Assembly: GCF_021134715.1 (NCBI RefSeq) | Contig: NC_060017.1 | Coordinates: 5,828,001-5,892,000 of the forward strand | DNA: 64,000 nucleotides | DNA from: Daphnia pulex | Taxonomy: Eukaryota > Arthropoda > Branchiopoda > Diplostraca > Daphniidae | Direction: 5' to 3' | Shown: positions 54,801 through 64,000 of the stretch, in pieces | Position numbering within the stretch: the stretch's first letter is position 1 | Layout of the letters: each line of letters opens with the position of its first letter | Notes under the pieces: model-generated | What the model was told of the DNA's origin: nothing | The model's database searches: none | Seen by the model: the letters and a program-made list of their open reading frames with translations, nothing else | Position numbers and translations under genes: made by a program

Positions 54801-57488
54801 CAATCTCGCCTGTGCCCTTCAGACACTGTTAAGGACGCCCAACTGGAGGCCGCGATTCAAATACTACCACTGGTAAATAACAAGACAGACAGGCAGAATG
54901 AAGAATTTCTTTGATTCGAGCCACAATTTTCATTTTCCATTTCCAGGTCGCTGTCTTTCATCGGAGCTTCGCTCTGCGTCGCCGTCATGTTCATGTCTAG
55001 TTGGCTCTATGCTCTGATAGCCATCGCTCTGGCCACCATCATCTACAAGTACATTGAATATCGCGGGTAAATATGGAATGCAAATACTATCGACTTGAAT
55101 TAAAGCGCCGGTGGCCATGGCGCCATGGCTGCTGACGCTCTGGCTCGCCTTTGAAATGCTTAATGTCGTTTCGCATCATTGATGAACAGAGCCGAGAAGG
55201 AGTGGGGAGACGGAATAAGTGGCCTGGCTTTGAGTGCAGCCCGATTCAGTTTACTCCGGCTGGAGGAGGGACCGCCCCACATCAAAAATTGGCGTCCACA
55301 GATCCTGACCCTATGCAAAATGAATGCCTACCTCGCACCCAAACAGCGCAAACTGTTGGCTCTCGCCTCCCAGTTGAAAGCTGGCAAGGGATTGGCCGTC
55401 GCCTCGTCTATCCTCCAAGGTATAAATCACCTGTAGACTTGATCTATTTTTGAAAAGAGTTCCGTGTAGTCCATCTGCTAATCTCCTTAAATCCACCCTT
55501 GACACACGTTTATAGGTGACATCGCCATGTGCACCGACGAAGCGACCACGGCCAGACAGAACTTGCGCAAGGCTATGGATGACGAAAAGGTCAAGGGCTT
55601 TGCTAACGTGCTGGTTGCCAAGGATGTCGGCCAAGGCATTGTCCATCTGTAAGTCTCTCATCGGCCTGCGTACAATATTCATGATTCTAGAGGCGATCGA
55701 TATCAACGAATTGTCAATTTATTTTGGGGGAAATTTACAGGATCCAGTCGACCGGTTTGGGTGGATTGAAACCCAACACGGTTATCTTTGGATGGCCAAA
55801 CGGTTGGCGCCAGTCGATAGAGGAGGATCGATCGTGGCGCGTCTTTGTCGATGCCATTCACACCGCAGCGGCCAACAAGATGGCGCTGATTGTGCCCAAA
55901 GGAATCTCGTCTTTCCCCGATTCCACCGAGAAGGTGCGCATCATTTCCAATCACCCCCCGGCGCCTCTAATCCTATTTACTTTCCATATCGACAATTCAA
56001 TTGCACGTCATCATCGAATTGAAAATAATCGCTCGATTGGGAATTTCTCCGGTCGTGCAGATCTACGGCCATATCGACGTCTGGTGGGTCGTTCACGACG
56101 GCGGCCTGCTGATGCTGCTGCCCTTCCTGCTGCGCCAGCACCGCACTTGGCGTCACTGCAAGATGCGTCTGTTCACCGTTGCTCAGCTCGAGGACAATTC
56201 CATTCAGATGAAAAAAGATCTCAAGACTTCCCTCTACAATTTACGTATTGATGCCGAGGTCGAAGTCGTAGAAATGGTAAGTTGTGTTATACGGCTCCCC
56301 CCGACCATATTATTCAAAGCACTCCCGGGGCGGTTGGAGGTGACCTTCCGCATCCGCGGGTGACGCACACATTGATTATTTGTCTCGTTTGCCTCCCCCT
56401 GTCAGATGGATAGCGACATTTCGGCTTATACTTACGAACGGACTCTGGTGATGGAGCAGCGCAATCAAATGTTGAAAGAGATGCAACTCAACAAGCGAGA
56501 TCCATCTGGCGTGAGTGCGGTGAGTTGGAATAAAAAATGGACGTTTTTTCTAGCCAGTATCAATCTCGACTGTTGGATTGTGTTCGAAAAAGGCCGTAGA
56601 GTTAGCGAGAAAAAAAAACTCCTTTCGCCATAACATTATTTAGTGTACTCTGTCTGCTTTCCTAACAAACAATCTTCTCTTGACTATTTCTCTGAAATGT
56701 TTGCCCTCTCCTTCTCAAAGGAGGTCGGTGAGGTAAGTTCAATCTGGATTATTTCATTCCAAATTGTTATTTCCTCCCTAATGTGATGTCAAAGAATTTC
56801 CCCAACAACTGGTTGAAGCATTGGAAACTCATTGAAATTTATTTGCTCAGGTCCAAGCCGTCGTCGACCAGCACCGACACAACGTCAAGGTGCGCTTCCA
56901 GGATGAAGCCGGCCATCCGACCGAGGCGGATGGTTTGAAGGAAGTCAAAGTGGAGCAGCCGACGGAACCTGCCGCTGCGGCAGTTACTCCCTCCGCTGAA
57001 GCTTTGCCAGCGGCTGAGAATGCCATCCAGAAGAGCTCAATGGTTATTCCAACCGTTTCAGTCGACGCTCCGCCGGCGAGTCCAACGTCTTCCGAGCGGG
57101 TCGACCAGCCATGCCCGACTCCGGCGCCCACCAAGAGCAAGAAGGAAACTCTACAGGAGCCGGATGTCGAAAACGTCCGACGGATGCACACAGCCGTCAA
57201 GCTCAATGAAGTCATTGTCCAGCGGTCGCACGACGCCAAATTGGTCGTGCTCAATTTGCCATCGCCGCCGAAACAAACCCGCCTGGGAGGAGGGTCTAAC
57301 TGTAAGTCCTTGTCATCATTTTTTTGTGCAGTCGACGATGTGTACAATTATCTCATTGACGTTTCTTTTTTCTTTTCTCGTTTTTCTTTCATGCAGACAT
57401 GGAGTTTTTAGAGGTTTTAACGGAGGGTCTGGACCGAGTCCTCATGGTAAAAGGTTGCGGACGAGAAGTCGTCACCATCTATTCTTAG
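21702..57488 (+). CDS. kcc: K-Cl cotransporter (SLC12A4-7 family), whole gene span
   Basis: Electroneutral K+/Cl- symporter of the plasma membrane, lowering intracellular Cl- and cell volume. One of several first exons joins 18 common coding exons: 47041-47126, 47529-47789, 48472-48657, 48756-48991, 52183-52418, 52523-52684, 52769-52925, 54347-54579, 54713-54872, 54947-55066, 55190-55419, 55516-55648, 55741-55933, 56061-56276, 56406-56519, 56721-56732, 56851-57301 and 57397-57488. All junctions keep phase and give about 1,101-1,130 aa. Twelve-TM core motifs include [40 protein letters not shown] and [17 protein letters not shown]. The long TM5-6 loop, typical of KCCs, has NCT, NLT and NTS glycosylation sequons and paired cysteines. 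The C-terminal domain holds [47 protein letters not shown] and the end REVVTIYS. The Thr codon at 57190 matches KCC3 Thr1048, a WNK-SPAK inhibitory phosphosite. The region of the other site (KCC3 Thr991) is replaced by a Pro/Ala-rich insert. Confidence 0.97.
21817..28524. other. kcc 5' intron, part 1: no gene seen
   Basis: 6.7 kb without a supportable coding region. Contents include pyrimidine tracts, GA/CT runs (23612-23632, 23740-23765), GT runs (23856-23898, 28014-28032) and a CGT repeat (23935-23951). Many ORFs of 60-140 codons are low-complexity Lys/Arg/Glu or Phe/Leu/Ser strings from these tracts on both strands and show no protein-like pattern. Confidence 0.5.
28525..28552 (+). other. 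kcc: kcc alternative first coding exon B
   Basis: 28 nt encoding MDVDSYSSF plus one base before a GTAGGC donor; 28 is 1 mod 3, fitting exon 2. Good initiation context (CAAAATGG). A very short N-terminus with no RF-x-V motif, comparable to short-N-terminus KCC isoforms in vertebrates. Shortest and therefore least secure of the five. Confidence 0.55.
28553..30026. other. kcc 5' intron, part 2, including exon C promoter
   Basis: 1.5 kb. Mostly simple sequence and short chance ORFs. The right part (29540-30026) is less AT-rich and carries a TATA-like box at 29713-29722, probably the promoter and 5'UTR for first exon C. Confidence 0.45.
29713..29722 (+). promoter_or_regulatory. TATA-like box upstream of kcc exon C
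   Basis: TATAATTATA about 305 bp before the exon C ATG, preceded by a TGACGTGA (CRE-like) sequence at about 29700-29707. Consistent with a local promoter, but position alone cannot prove it. Confidence 0.35.
30027..30138 (+). other. kcc: kcc alternative first coding exon C
   Basis: 112 nt from ATG ([20 protein letters not shown], then [17 protein letters not shown]) to a GTGATT donor; 1 mod 3, fitting exon 2. Initiation context CCGAAATGG. Balanced amino-acid composition unlike the surrounding chance ORFs. No RF-x-V motif. Confidence 0.75.
30139..32889. other. kcc 5' intron, part 3: no gene seen
   Basis: 2.75 kb. Holds a G run (31485-31497), CT repeats (30931-30945) and a foldback at 32308-32423. 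One weak extra first-exon candidate lies at 31420-31459. No other coding signal. Confidence 0.45.
32308..32423. repeat. Imperfect foldback
   Basis: Outer arms around 32308-32323 and 32408-32423 (TTTTAAAGTTGGAAA against its imperfect complement) enclose an inner perfect 9-bp pair, AATTTGATC (32374-32382) with GATCAAATT (32392-32400). Could be a decayed element or chance in AT-rich DNA. Confidence 0.4.
32890..32971 (+). other. kcc: kcc alternative first coding exon D
   Basis: 82 nt from the first of two tandem ATGs ([20 protein letters not shown], then TRKKFGK) to a strong GTGAGT donor; 1 mod 3, fitting exon 2, whose joint codon becomes Arg. Using the second ATG keeps the phase. KFGKR is not an RF-x-V motif. 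Hydrophilic, protein-like composition. Confidence 0.75.
32972..37495. other. kcc 5' intron, part 4: no gene seen
   Basis: 4.5 kb with a C run (34764-34776), CA/GT runs (34531-34542, 35513-35530, 35994-36006, 36954-36968), GGA runs and long pyrimidine tracts. The large overlapping ORFs here (up to 177 codons, both strands) are low-complexity and mutually overlapping; none has consistent splice or domain support. Confidence 0.45.
37496..37592 (+). other. kcc: kcc alternative first coding exon E
   Basis: 97 nt from ATG ([20 protein letters not shown], then [12 protein letters not shown]) to a consensus GTAAGT donor; 1 mod 3, fitting exon 2. Initiation context [17 protein letters not shown] resembles the docking motif but has Thr where V/I is needed. 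Closest first exon to the common body, 9.4 kb away. Confidence 0.8.
38380..38409 (+). repeat. AAAAT pentanucleotide microsatellite
   Basis: About five to six tandem AAAAT units followed by an A run. Confidence 0.8.
42101..42126 (+). repeat. CAG trinucleotide microsatellite
   Basis: About eight tandem CAG/GCA units in non-coding DNA. Confidence 0.8.
48194..48212 (+). repeat. TG dinucleotide microsatellite in a kcc intron
   Basis: About nine TG units in the intron between the exons at 47529 and 48472. Confidence 0.8.
48992..52182. other. kcc intron within the TM-domain region
   Basis: 3.2-kb intron between the exon ending DKLW and the exon for the large extracellular loop. Simple repeats (CA run about 50018-50029 and 51160-51173, GT run about 51858-51871) and low-complexity chance ORFs only. 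Confidence 0.6.
52926..54346. other. kcc intron, 1.4 kb
   Basis: Between the exon ending FDNLIMRDK and the next, [16 protein letters not shown]. Contains a G run near 53387-53396. No other feature seen. Confidence 0.6.
55114..55129. repeat. Perfect 16-bp palindrome in a kcc intron
   Basis: GCCATGGCGCCATGGC is its own reverse complement. It lies in the 123-bp intron between the exons at 54947 and 55190. Confidence 0.6.
56721..56732 (+). other. kcc: kcc 12-nt microexon
   Basis: GAGGTCGGTGAG flanked by a CTCAAAG acceptor and a GTAAGT donor. It encodes Glu-Val-Gly-Glu and keeps phase 0 between the exons at 56406 and 56851. Skipping it would remove four residues without a frameshift, so it may be alternative. 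Confidence 0.6.
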
Positions 57489-59200
57489 AATCGAAACCAT
57501 CGAGGAGAGCGTGCTCCACCACAAAGCGTCGAGTGCTAGACAAAAAAGAAAAAAAAAAAGAACTGAATCAAAAGTTCTCTAGATACAAATGCGTCGAATG
57601 AGTGCACTTTGACATGACGCTTACTCATGCGCCCCATCTTCACCCCCCTCCAATTCCCATCATTGTCCGGCGAATTTTGCGCTCGGCTTTGCCATTTTTG
57701 CTTTGACGGTTACAACATCCTTTGCGTTCCATATAGTTTCGTTTTCTTCGTCGAGTTCACTATTTATTTATTCATCCAATTTTTTTGGTGTGTTTGAGTG
57801 AATGTGGTGTGTGGCGTCTCCCCTTTTTTTAATGATCTTTCTTCTATTTATCCGGTTACCTATTGATTTGCCAGCAGCGCATTTAAGGGTCATTTGGGAA
57901 AGGGTTTGGGAGTCTTGGACAATGGTTGCTTTTTTCTACACCGGTATTTGTTACGGTGAACCATTTGTTTTCTTTTTTACATCGACATATAGGGGTCATT
58001 AACTATTTACACCGTTAGTAAGATTGCCGATCACTGATCGCAGCAGTCTGTTGTTATGAAACGTTTTTTTTTCTTGCTTTCTTTCTTGGTGAAAAAGTCG
58101 ATTCACTGAGTGAAAAGGGGAATTCTTGTAGATCCTCCTTTTAATTTTTCATATGGAAAACTTACAGTTAGTTTCGGCGATAAGGGCAACGGGAAGGTGA
58201 AAATATGGAATCGAATGATTTTATTCGACGTTTTTCTCCGACAAACAAACAAACCGAAATGTTTCAGAATTTAGGCAAAAAGCAGTGCGTGTCGATACAA
58301 ATTTAATCCCCCCGATGAATGTGTCATGAAACTGTTCGATTGGACAATCGTTTTGCTCGAGAGATGTTGGTAGCGTGAACGGGCGTAGCCATCACAACCA
58401 GACTTAGACCTGCCGTGGGCAAGAAAAGAAAAATACTGTAGCATTGTTCTCTTCATTGTTCTCTAAATACTAAAAAAAAGTAGTGAAGTAGATAAAGATG
58501 AAATTGACTTGCGATGAGACGAGTTGTTATTTGATTGATTCCTACCGCTCTTGCACGATCCATCGCTTTGCGATTGGGGTCCAGCGACGGAAGTCAACAA
58601 CGTATTCATTCGTCAGTGTGCTAGGAAATTGCCACATAATATTCAAAAACCAAAAAAAAAAAAAAGGGAATTATAAATTAACAGCTGTGTTCACACGACT
58701 AGAATCGTTGTTTTCTTTCCGAAAAAGAATACTCACCATTATCCCTCCCCCATCACACACATATACTGTAGTCATGTACAAACAAAAAACATTCACTCCT
58801 CCCGGCCATTTTTTTTCTCTTTCCTTCTCTCTTTGGTCAGATGTCGTTAATTATGTGTGTTTATTCTTAATATCTTATTTCCCACCTTCATTGCCAATTC
58901 AAGGAGTGGAGGTCCCTCCCTCATCGTCAAATCCTAACACCTGATTCCATTTGATACATTTTTTTTTTTTCATATCTTCCTTTCTCTTGCCATGTCGCGA
59001 TTGATTAATTTTTTTTATAAGGAAGAAGTAAAACAACCATTCACTATTTCAGACATTCTGTAGGATGATTTAATTAATACAATGTAAAAAAAAATCATCA
59101 AAAATTATCATTTTAATTTTAGGATGTCAACCAAACGACGATAAAAGGAGTGTAGCCTGTAGTCAAAGAAAAGAAGCTATCAGTAAGTAGACCATATAAC
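57489..59200. other. kcc 3'UTR and downstream
   Basis: T-rich region after the kcc TAG. I saw no canonical AATAAA in this stretch, so the transcript end is not located. No coding signal. Confidence 0.45.
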
Positions 59201-62200
59201 CCCCAGAAATTGTGTCGAGTCACTGCGTTCTCTGCAACACATTTAATATCGTTTCCTTGCTAACAGCACCGTGCACCAAGGAACCATGGGAGCAGCACCC
59301 ATGTCTTTCATCTGATATGAAGAAACAAGACATGACCGGTAAATTGTTTAACGTGTCAATCTCGGCAGAGAGTTCATGTGATTTCATTTCCTATGCGTCA
59401 AGATGAGCGCATTGGATTGCCTGGGTTTCTCCGCTGCATCACCAGCTTTTCTCTTTTACAAAATTGACATTATTATAACAACTCGAATCAAGGTTATATA
59501 TATGCCTCGGAACGAGATGAGTCAACAGTCAAGTCGAGAAATCGGCAAATCGCTTCGCCTTCAAGTCTATACACTGGGTTGTCTATACGAAGGCTGTGCT
59601 ATTAGTTTGATATATTCTATGGCAAACGTGATCCGCTTTCTTTTCTTGTCCGTCGTCCGCACGCGGATTGCTGTACGTACAGGGCACAATGCGGAAGCCG
59701 CTTGATGCAATTGCTGAAACGTCAGTTTTTTATTCTTTCTTTGGCACAAAAATAGGACCTAATAGTAGCGGCCATCAAAAATAGATAAAAAGCAAAATGG
59801 ATAGCTGGGGCCGACGGCGTGTACGGGAATTTTTTTGGATTACCACGCACTTCCGGGACGTCCTTTGGAGCAAACGGATGACATCACCATTGTTGGATGC
59901 ACCACAATGCACATCAAAAACATTAGTTAGCCCGGTGCATGAATGATTTCCGACGTCGACAGCGGCAGCGGCTCAGGTATAGTATGCCAATAAAAACTTG
60001 ATATGTTTTTTATTTGACAAGCAATAAGACGGAAACTTTGACATATCTCTGATGGTCTGAATGCGGTTTAGGCAGTCGGTATTCCATATATACTAGCTAT
60101 AAAAAAGAAAAAAAATACACATCAAAAGGTTTGGAGATATGCGAAATGAATAGCTGCGTCGCTTGTGACCACCCCGCATATTTCCTCTAAGCTATAAGCT
60201 GCTACCTTGGTAGAAAGGGAATATAATAACTTTTGGGGGCGATAGCGCTTCCGGATCCGAGATGGATGTAAATCCTGCAGCATTGATAGCTACGCATCAA
60301 CGTGTATATGGCATCTGCACATTTCAGAACAAAGATCTTTTCTTCCAAGCGTCATTGCCATTCCCGTTTGATTCCATTTGCCTATTGGATGCGCGACTCT
60401 CGGACCTCGTTTGCCTCTTCCAGAAAAAATCATAGACAATCGAGTTGATGCGGAGGAGTTATACACGCGATCGAGTGACAGCAGCAGCGGCGGCCGATTT
60501 GATTGTCAATAACTAATACCGGCCAATAAAGACGATATGTTCCGTGTGTTGGCCCGCCTTACCGCTTGTGTTTGGGTAACGCCCAGGCTCATTCCACAAC
60601 AGCAGCAGACCGGCATCGAAGAACCTTATGATGCTTTTTGTGCCACTAAAAAAGCGTATACTATACGCCGAATGACGGTCACCATAAATATTATCAACGG
60701 ACGTCGTGTTTGGTTTTCCGACGGACGACCGAGGCGATCGATGCGTGGGTATAGCGCGGCAAGGCGACTTGACCAACAATCTAAATGGTAAAACGCCCAT
60801 TTTACTAGCAGTAACGAATTACCTCGATACATAAAACAACGTGTGCGTGCAACTACGTCAATGTCAAATGCCAAAATGTGGCGTATCCCGAGCCATCTGG
60901 GTAACGCATGAAATAACAAAGGGGGCGGAATCAACTCCCGCCGCTTGGTTGCGTGATTCGTGACATTGATTTCAGACAAATTTGGGTTGAACTAGTACGA
61001 CGCATCATGTGAGCCTAAAACCAAAGGAAATTGTGTCAATCGAAATGTATTATAATTTTAAAATTTCGTGCATTGCGAACATAGTATCTAAACTCATTTT
61101 TTAAATGTTGAATAACATTATATTAATGTCTGAATTAATAGTTGGAAATAATTGGCTAGATATTCATTAGTCTTCGTATGCTTCATCAGACGTCTACGTG
61201 ACTGGACTAGACTGTCGGTAGGTATATTATACACATAGCGCTGGCAATCGGCGAAGAATGTCACTTGCATGCCAATTTTATTATCTTTATATTCTTCTGA
61301 TTGCCCTCATGCCCCAGACAACAAATGGAAAAGAACTTGTTCCTCGCGTGTCTATCAATTTTGTCAAATTGAATGAGATCGTGACTGGAATCGTGCGTCA
61401 ACCAGCTGGTTGGCTGCTTAAGGGATGTTTAGTTTCATTATTCTAGCATTATATGGTCTTTAGTCTAATAGAGAAGGGTAGAATTTCGTCTGATGTTTGT
61501 CGATTTCATATAATTGGCACAATATGAGATTTAAAATTTATCTTAAATCGAGCCTCGCTTTTTGGACTCGATCGTCAACTCGTCATCTTTTTATTTTATT
61601 TTATTTCTTAGTTTGAAAGCTTGTCGTGTGAATTCTCCGGATGTTTAAGCCTTCTTTGCTGTAACTGGATGCAAACGAGATTGCATCAAATGCTCCGTTG
61701 GATCGAAGGCAACTATGACTGGAGAGCGAAGTAATCAGTCAAGCAAGAAAGAACTATCGAAGCAGAGAAATGCAAGCACTCTCATTTCTCACAACAACTG
61801 CTGGTCAACAGTTTCATCAGCCCGAGAACTTGGCCATTCACACTACCGTCTACTAGCGAGGCGAGAAAATCCGCTTTCTGCATTGCAAATATCTGCAAAT
61901 ATCTCGTCTCTCGCGAAATGTATTTCCCGCCTTATCCATTCTATAACCACGTGAGTAAGTGCCACCTGACGGGTTTTCTTTGAATCGACGTTAAGTTTCG
62001 GTTAAATCTCCCCAATGACGTGGTGTGAAGTAGTTTAAAGTTTGAGCTGTACCGGAAAACATCTCACCCATCGTTCGCATTGTGCCGTTTCTTTGGTGCT
62101 TACTTACTTTTTCCATCTAGTATTTACGTCTCCAAGGAGCCAAATGAAAGAAAATCGAATAACTTTTCTGACAAAACCCAGTGTATCAAATACTACACAA

Positions 62201-63713
62201 ATGTACTGTTGGAGACCTAAAACATGGAGTTTCATCAGGTGTCATGGACAATTCAGGATTTCAGGTGCCAGGGCGATCACGATGACCAAACATTATCCAT
62301 TTGCCAATTTTCCATGTGCAAGAGGCCAGCAAAGGTAAGCCAGTTTGAGTTAATTTGTTTCGGTGTGTATTCCTACTGCTGGCCGACCGCATGGCCAACC
62401 CTGTCGTTCACGCTTCAATTTTGAGGGACAGCTTGTCAGGTTATTCTGTTTTCAACGCAATTAAATACGATTAGACAACAAAGACGTGTGTTTTCTGTTT
62501 TCAAGAGGCTAGGCTTTTTGTTTCCAAGATCGCTGACATTTTTTCCCCTCTCAGCCCACGAAACTCGTAGCTTATTGAATAATGTTTTCAAACTAGGCTT
62601 GATTTGCAGATTTAATTATTGAATTCTTTTCATTTTTTCGGCCCAACCACGAAACGTTCAACAAAGAATGCCTATCATCGTCAGAATGCACCAATTTATG
62701 CCTGCTTTCGTCTTGATATTGGATACAAACTATGCCCGAATTCGATGACATGTGGTGGAATGTTACAATAGTTCTTGATTTCTGAGGATGTAATTAGAAC
62801 CAGGAATTTAAATTAAGGACTTCGTTATTAAATCATCCCTCTCCGAAAGTTTCAAACTCGATTCCTTGACTTGGGTTTGTTGCTCGACAGTCTCAAACCG
62901 AGTACAATGACTAATGTTAGGAAGTAATTACAGCATCGAAGAAGAGAGCCGAAAATTTTCCTAAGAATCGCCATTTCAATTACCCACGTAGGATTCTGCT
63001 GGTCGTTTCCCCCTACAACAGTTACAAACTATACTGTAAGTTTGCTGGGAATTGTTCATTACTGATTCATGCAGAATTAATCCCCGAGTTGAGGGATGGA
63101 TGGATGCTTGGTTACAGAAGAAGTTTCCTTGATTGATACGAATAATGCACTCGTACGTCTACAGACTTTCTGTTCAAATTACAAAGAATTCTTAATCCGA
63201 TAACCAATGCACATGAATAACTAATGCCTACAAGTTACTAGAAAAGGATAGTTCTGCTGCTGCTGCTGTCGCGTTTCTCTGTCGACCTTTTCTCTCTTTT
63301 AAATTTCGGTTGCCATGGCAAAAGTTGTTGGTCTTTTGTGTAACGAATCCATATGTGCCTGCCACTATACCTTCCACATGTCGTCGAGCTTGGTTCATCT
63401 CCGGTCCGTGTTCTCTTTTTCCGCACTAAATATTGCAACGGTTCGCCACCACAAAAGCCAAGACAGGAAATAAGATTATTTTCCGCAAAAGTCCCGCCAT
63501 TCACTTTGGTAGATTGGCGGTAAATGTCTCAAACCACGAATTTCTTTTTAGGACACAGATCTCGTTTTACTATGAGACAGTCAGACTTGGCGTCGGGTCT
63601 GCGCATTCTTTGTTCGGCCTTTCTCGGCATGTAATGGAGGCTGTATAAATATATATGGCAGCAATCGATAAAGAATAATAAAAGAAAAAAAGACCGTCTG
63701 TCGTGTTTTTCAG
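59201..63713. other. Intergenic, mostly empty
   Basis: 4.5 kb with scattered short ORFs. The best are 61258-61446 (signal-peptide-like start) and a putative exon at 62224-62334. AATAAA occurs at about 59988 and 60524 without a clear gene. No repeats of note. Confidence 0.4.
61258..61446 (+). CDS. Possible small secreted protein or first exon
   Basis: 62 codons. The start (MSLACQFYYLYILLIALMPQ) looks like a signal peptide with a TTNG region before a likely cleavage site. The rest is KELVPRVSINFVKLNEIVTG plus a short tail. A TATATTAT sequence lies about 35 bp upstream. No homologue recognised and no poly(A) signal nearby. It may be a first exon, but I found no convincing donor. Confidence 0.2.
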   Translation: MSLACQFYYLYILLIALMPQTTNGKELVPRVSINFVKLNEIVTGIVRQPAGWLLKGCLVSLF

Positions 63714-64000
63714 GGAATTGTCCAGCTGAGGGGGAAGAAAAAAACCGGCAACAACTTTTGATAACTTTGTACAACCAGCAAAATAGGTTAGACGAACTTG
63801 TCAGAACAGTCCAAGTACGGCCTCTCAAAATTGAATTGATGCGAATGCAGAGGGAGAACAAAAAAAGGGAGTCGCCTTTTCTATACAGCACGTATTTGCT
63901 TTTTATAGAATAACAAGTGTAACTGAAGAAATGACGTAGGCCTCTTTCTTACAGCGCCTGCAGAACAATAGTGAGGAGGAATCTTTTGCATTATGGATGT
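63714..64000 (+). CDS. Two exons of an unidentified gene at the right edge
   Basis: Exon 63714-63814 follows a TTTTTCAG acceptor and ends before GTACGG. It encodes NCPAEGEEKNRQQLLITLYN, then QQNRLDELVRTVQ. A second exon starts at 63955 after CTTTCTTACAG and reads RLQNNSEEESFALWM to the edge, in phase. Together they give a leucine-spaced, charged coiled-coil-like segment more protein-like than surrounding ORFs. Upstream exons were not found. The family is not recognised; frame openness over only about 145 nt could be chance. Confidence 0.35.

Overview
This is an animal nuclear-genome window with spliced genes, GT-AG introns, AATAAA poly(A) signals and no operons. Mostly short introns (about 50-100 bp), compact housekeeping genes on both strands and protein sequences close to arthropod orthologues suggest a small-genome arthropod. 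I infer a crustacean such as Daphnia; this rests on general resemblance and no search was run.

Layout. 1-2187 (+) is the 3' part of Su(z)12, a PRC2 subunit. 2494-3329 (-) is a five-exon HINT3-type histidine-triad protein. 3613-3886 is a MITE with long inverted repeats and a 7-bp target duplication. 4122-8547 (+) is SPT16 of the histone chaperone FACT. 8857-10432 (-) is mitochondrial ribosomal protein mL38. 11071-13138 (+) is a ZnT/SLC30 vesicular zinc exporter. 13332-13535 (-) is the 3' end of a small unidentified gene with a second inverted-repeat element just beyond it. 14186-18148 (+) is Asx/ASXL, a Polycomb PR-DUB subunit, in one 1320-codon exon. 19553-20928 (+) is a TBC-domain protein related to TBC1D31 without WD40 repeats.

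From 21.7 to 57.5 kb one gene dominates: a K-Cl cotransporter (SLC12A4-7 / kcc). Eighteen common coding exons lie at 47041-57488, including a 12-nt microexon. They are preceded by about 25 kb of simple-sequence-rich DNA that holds five well-supported alternative first coding exons (21702, 28525, 30027, 32890, 37496). All five end in the one phase that joins exon 2. Only the most distal one encodes an RF-x-V motif of the kind that docks SPAK/OSR1 (Fray) kinases, so promoter choice may set whether the transporter can be bound by its inhibitory kinase.

57.5-64 kb is kcc 3'UTR and mostly empty DNA, with two possible exons of an unidentified gene running off the right edge. Three chromatin regulators (Su(z)12, SPT16, Asx) share the left 18 kb. 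I saw no rRNA, tRNA, CRISPR or viral genes.
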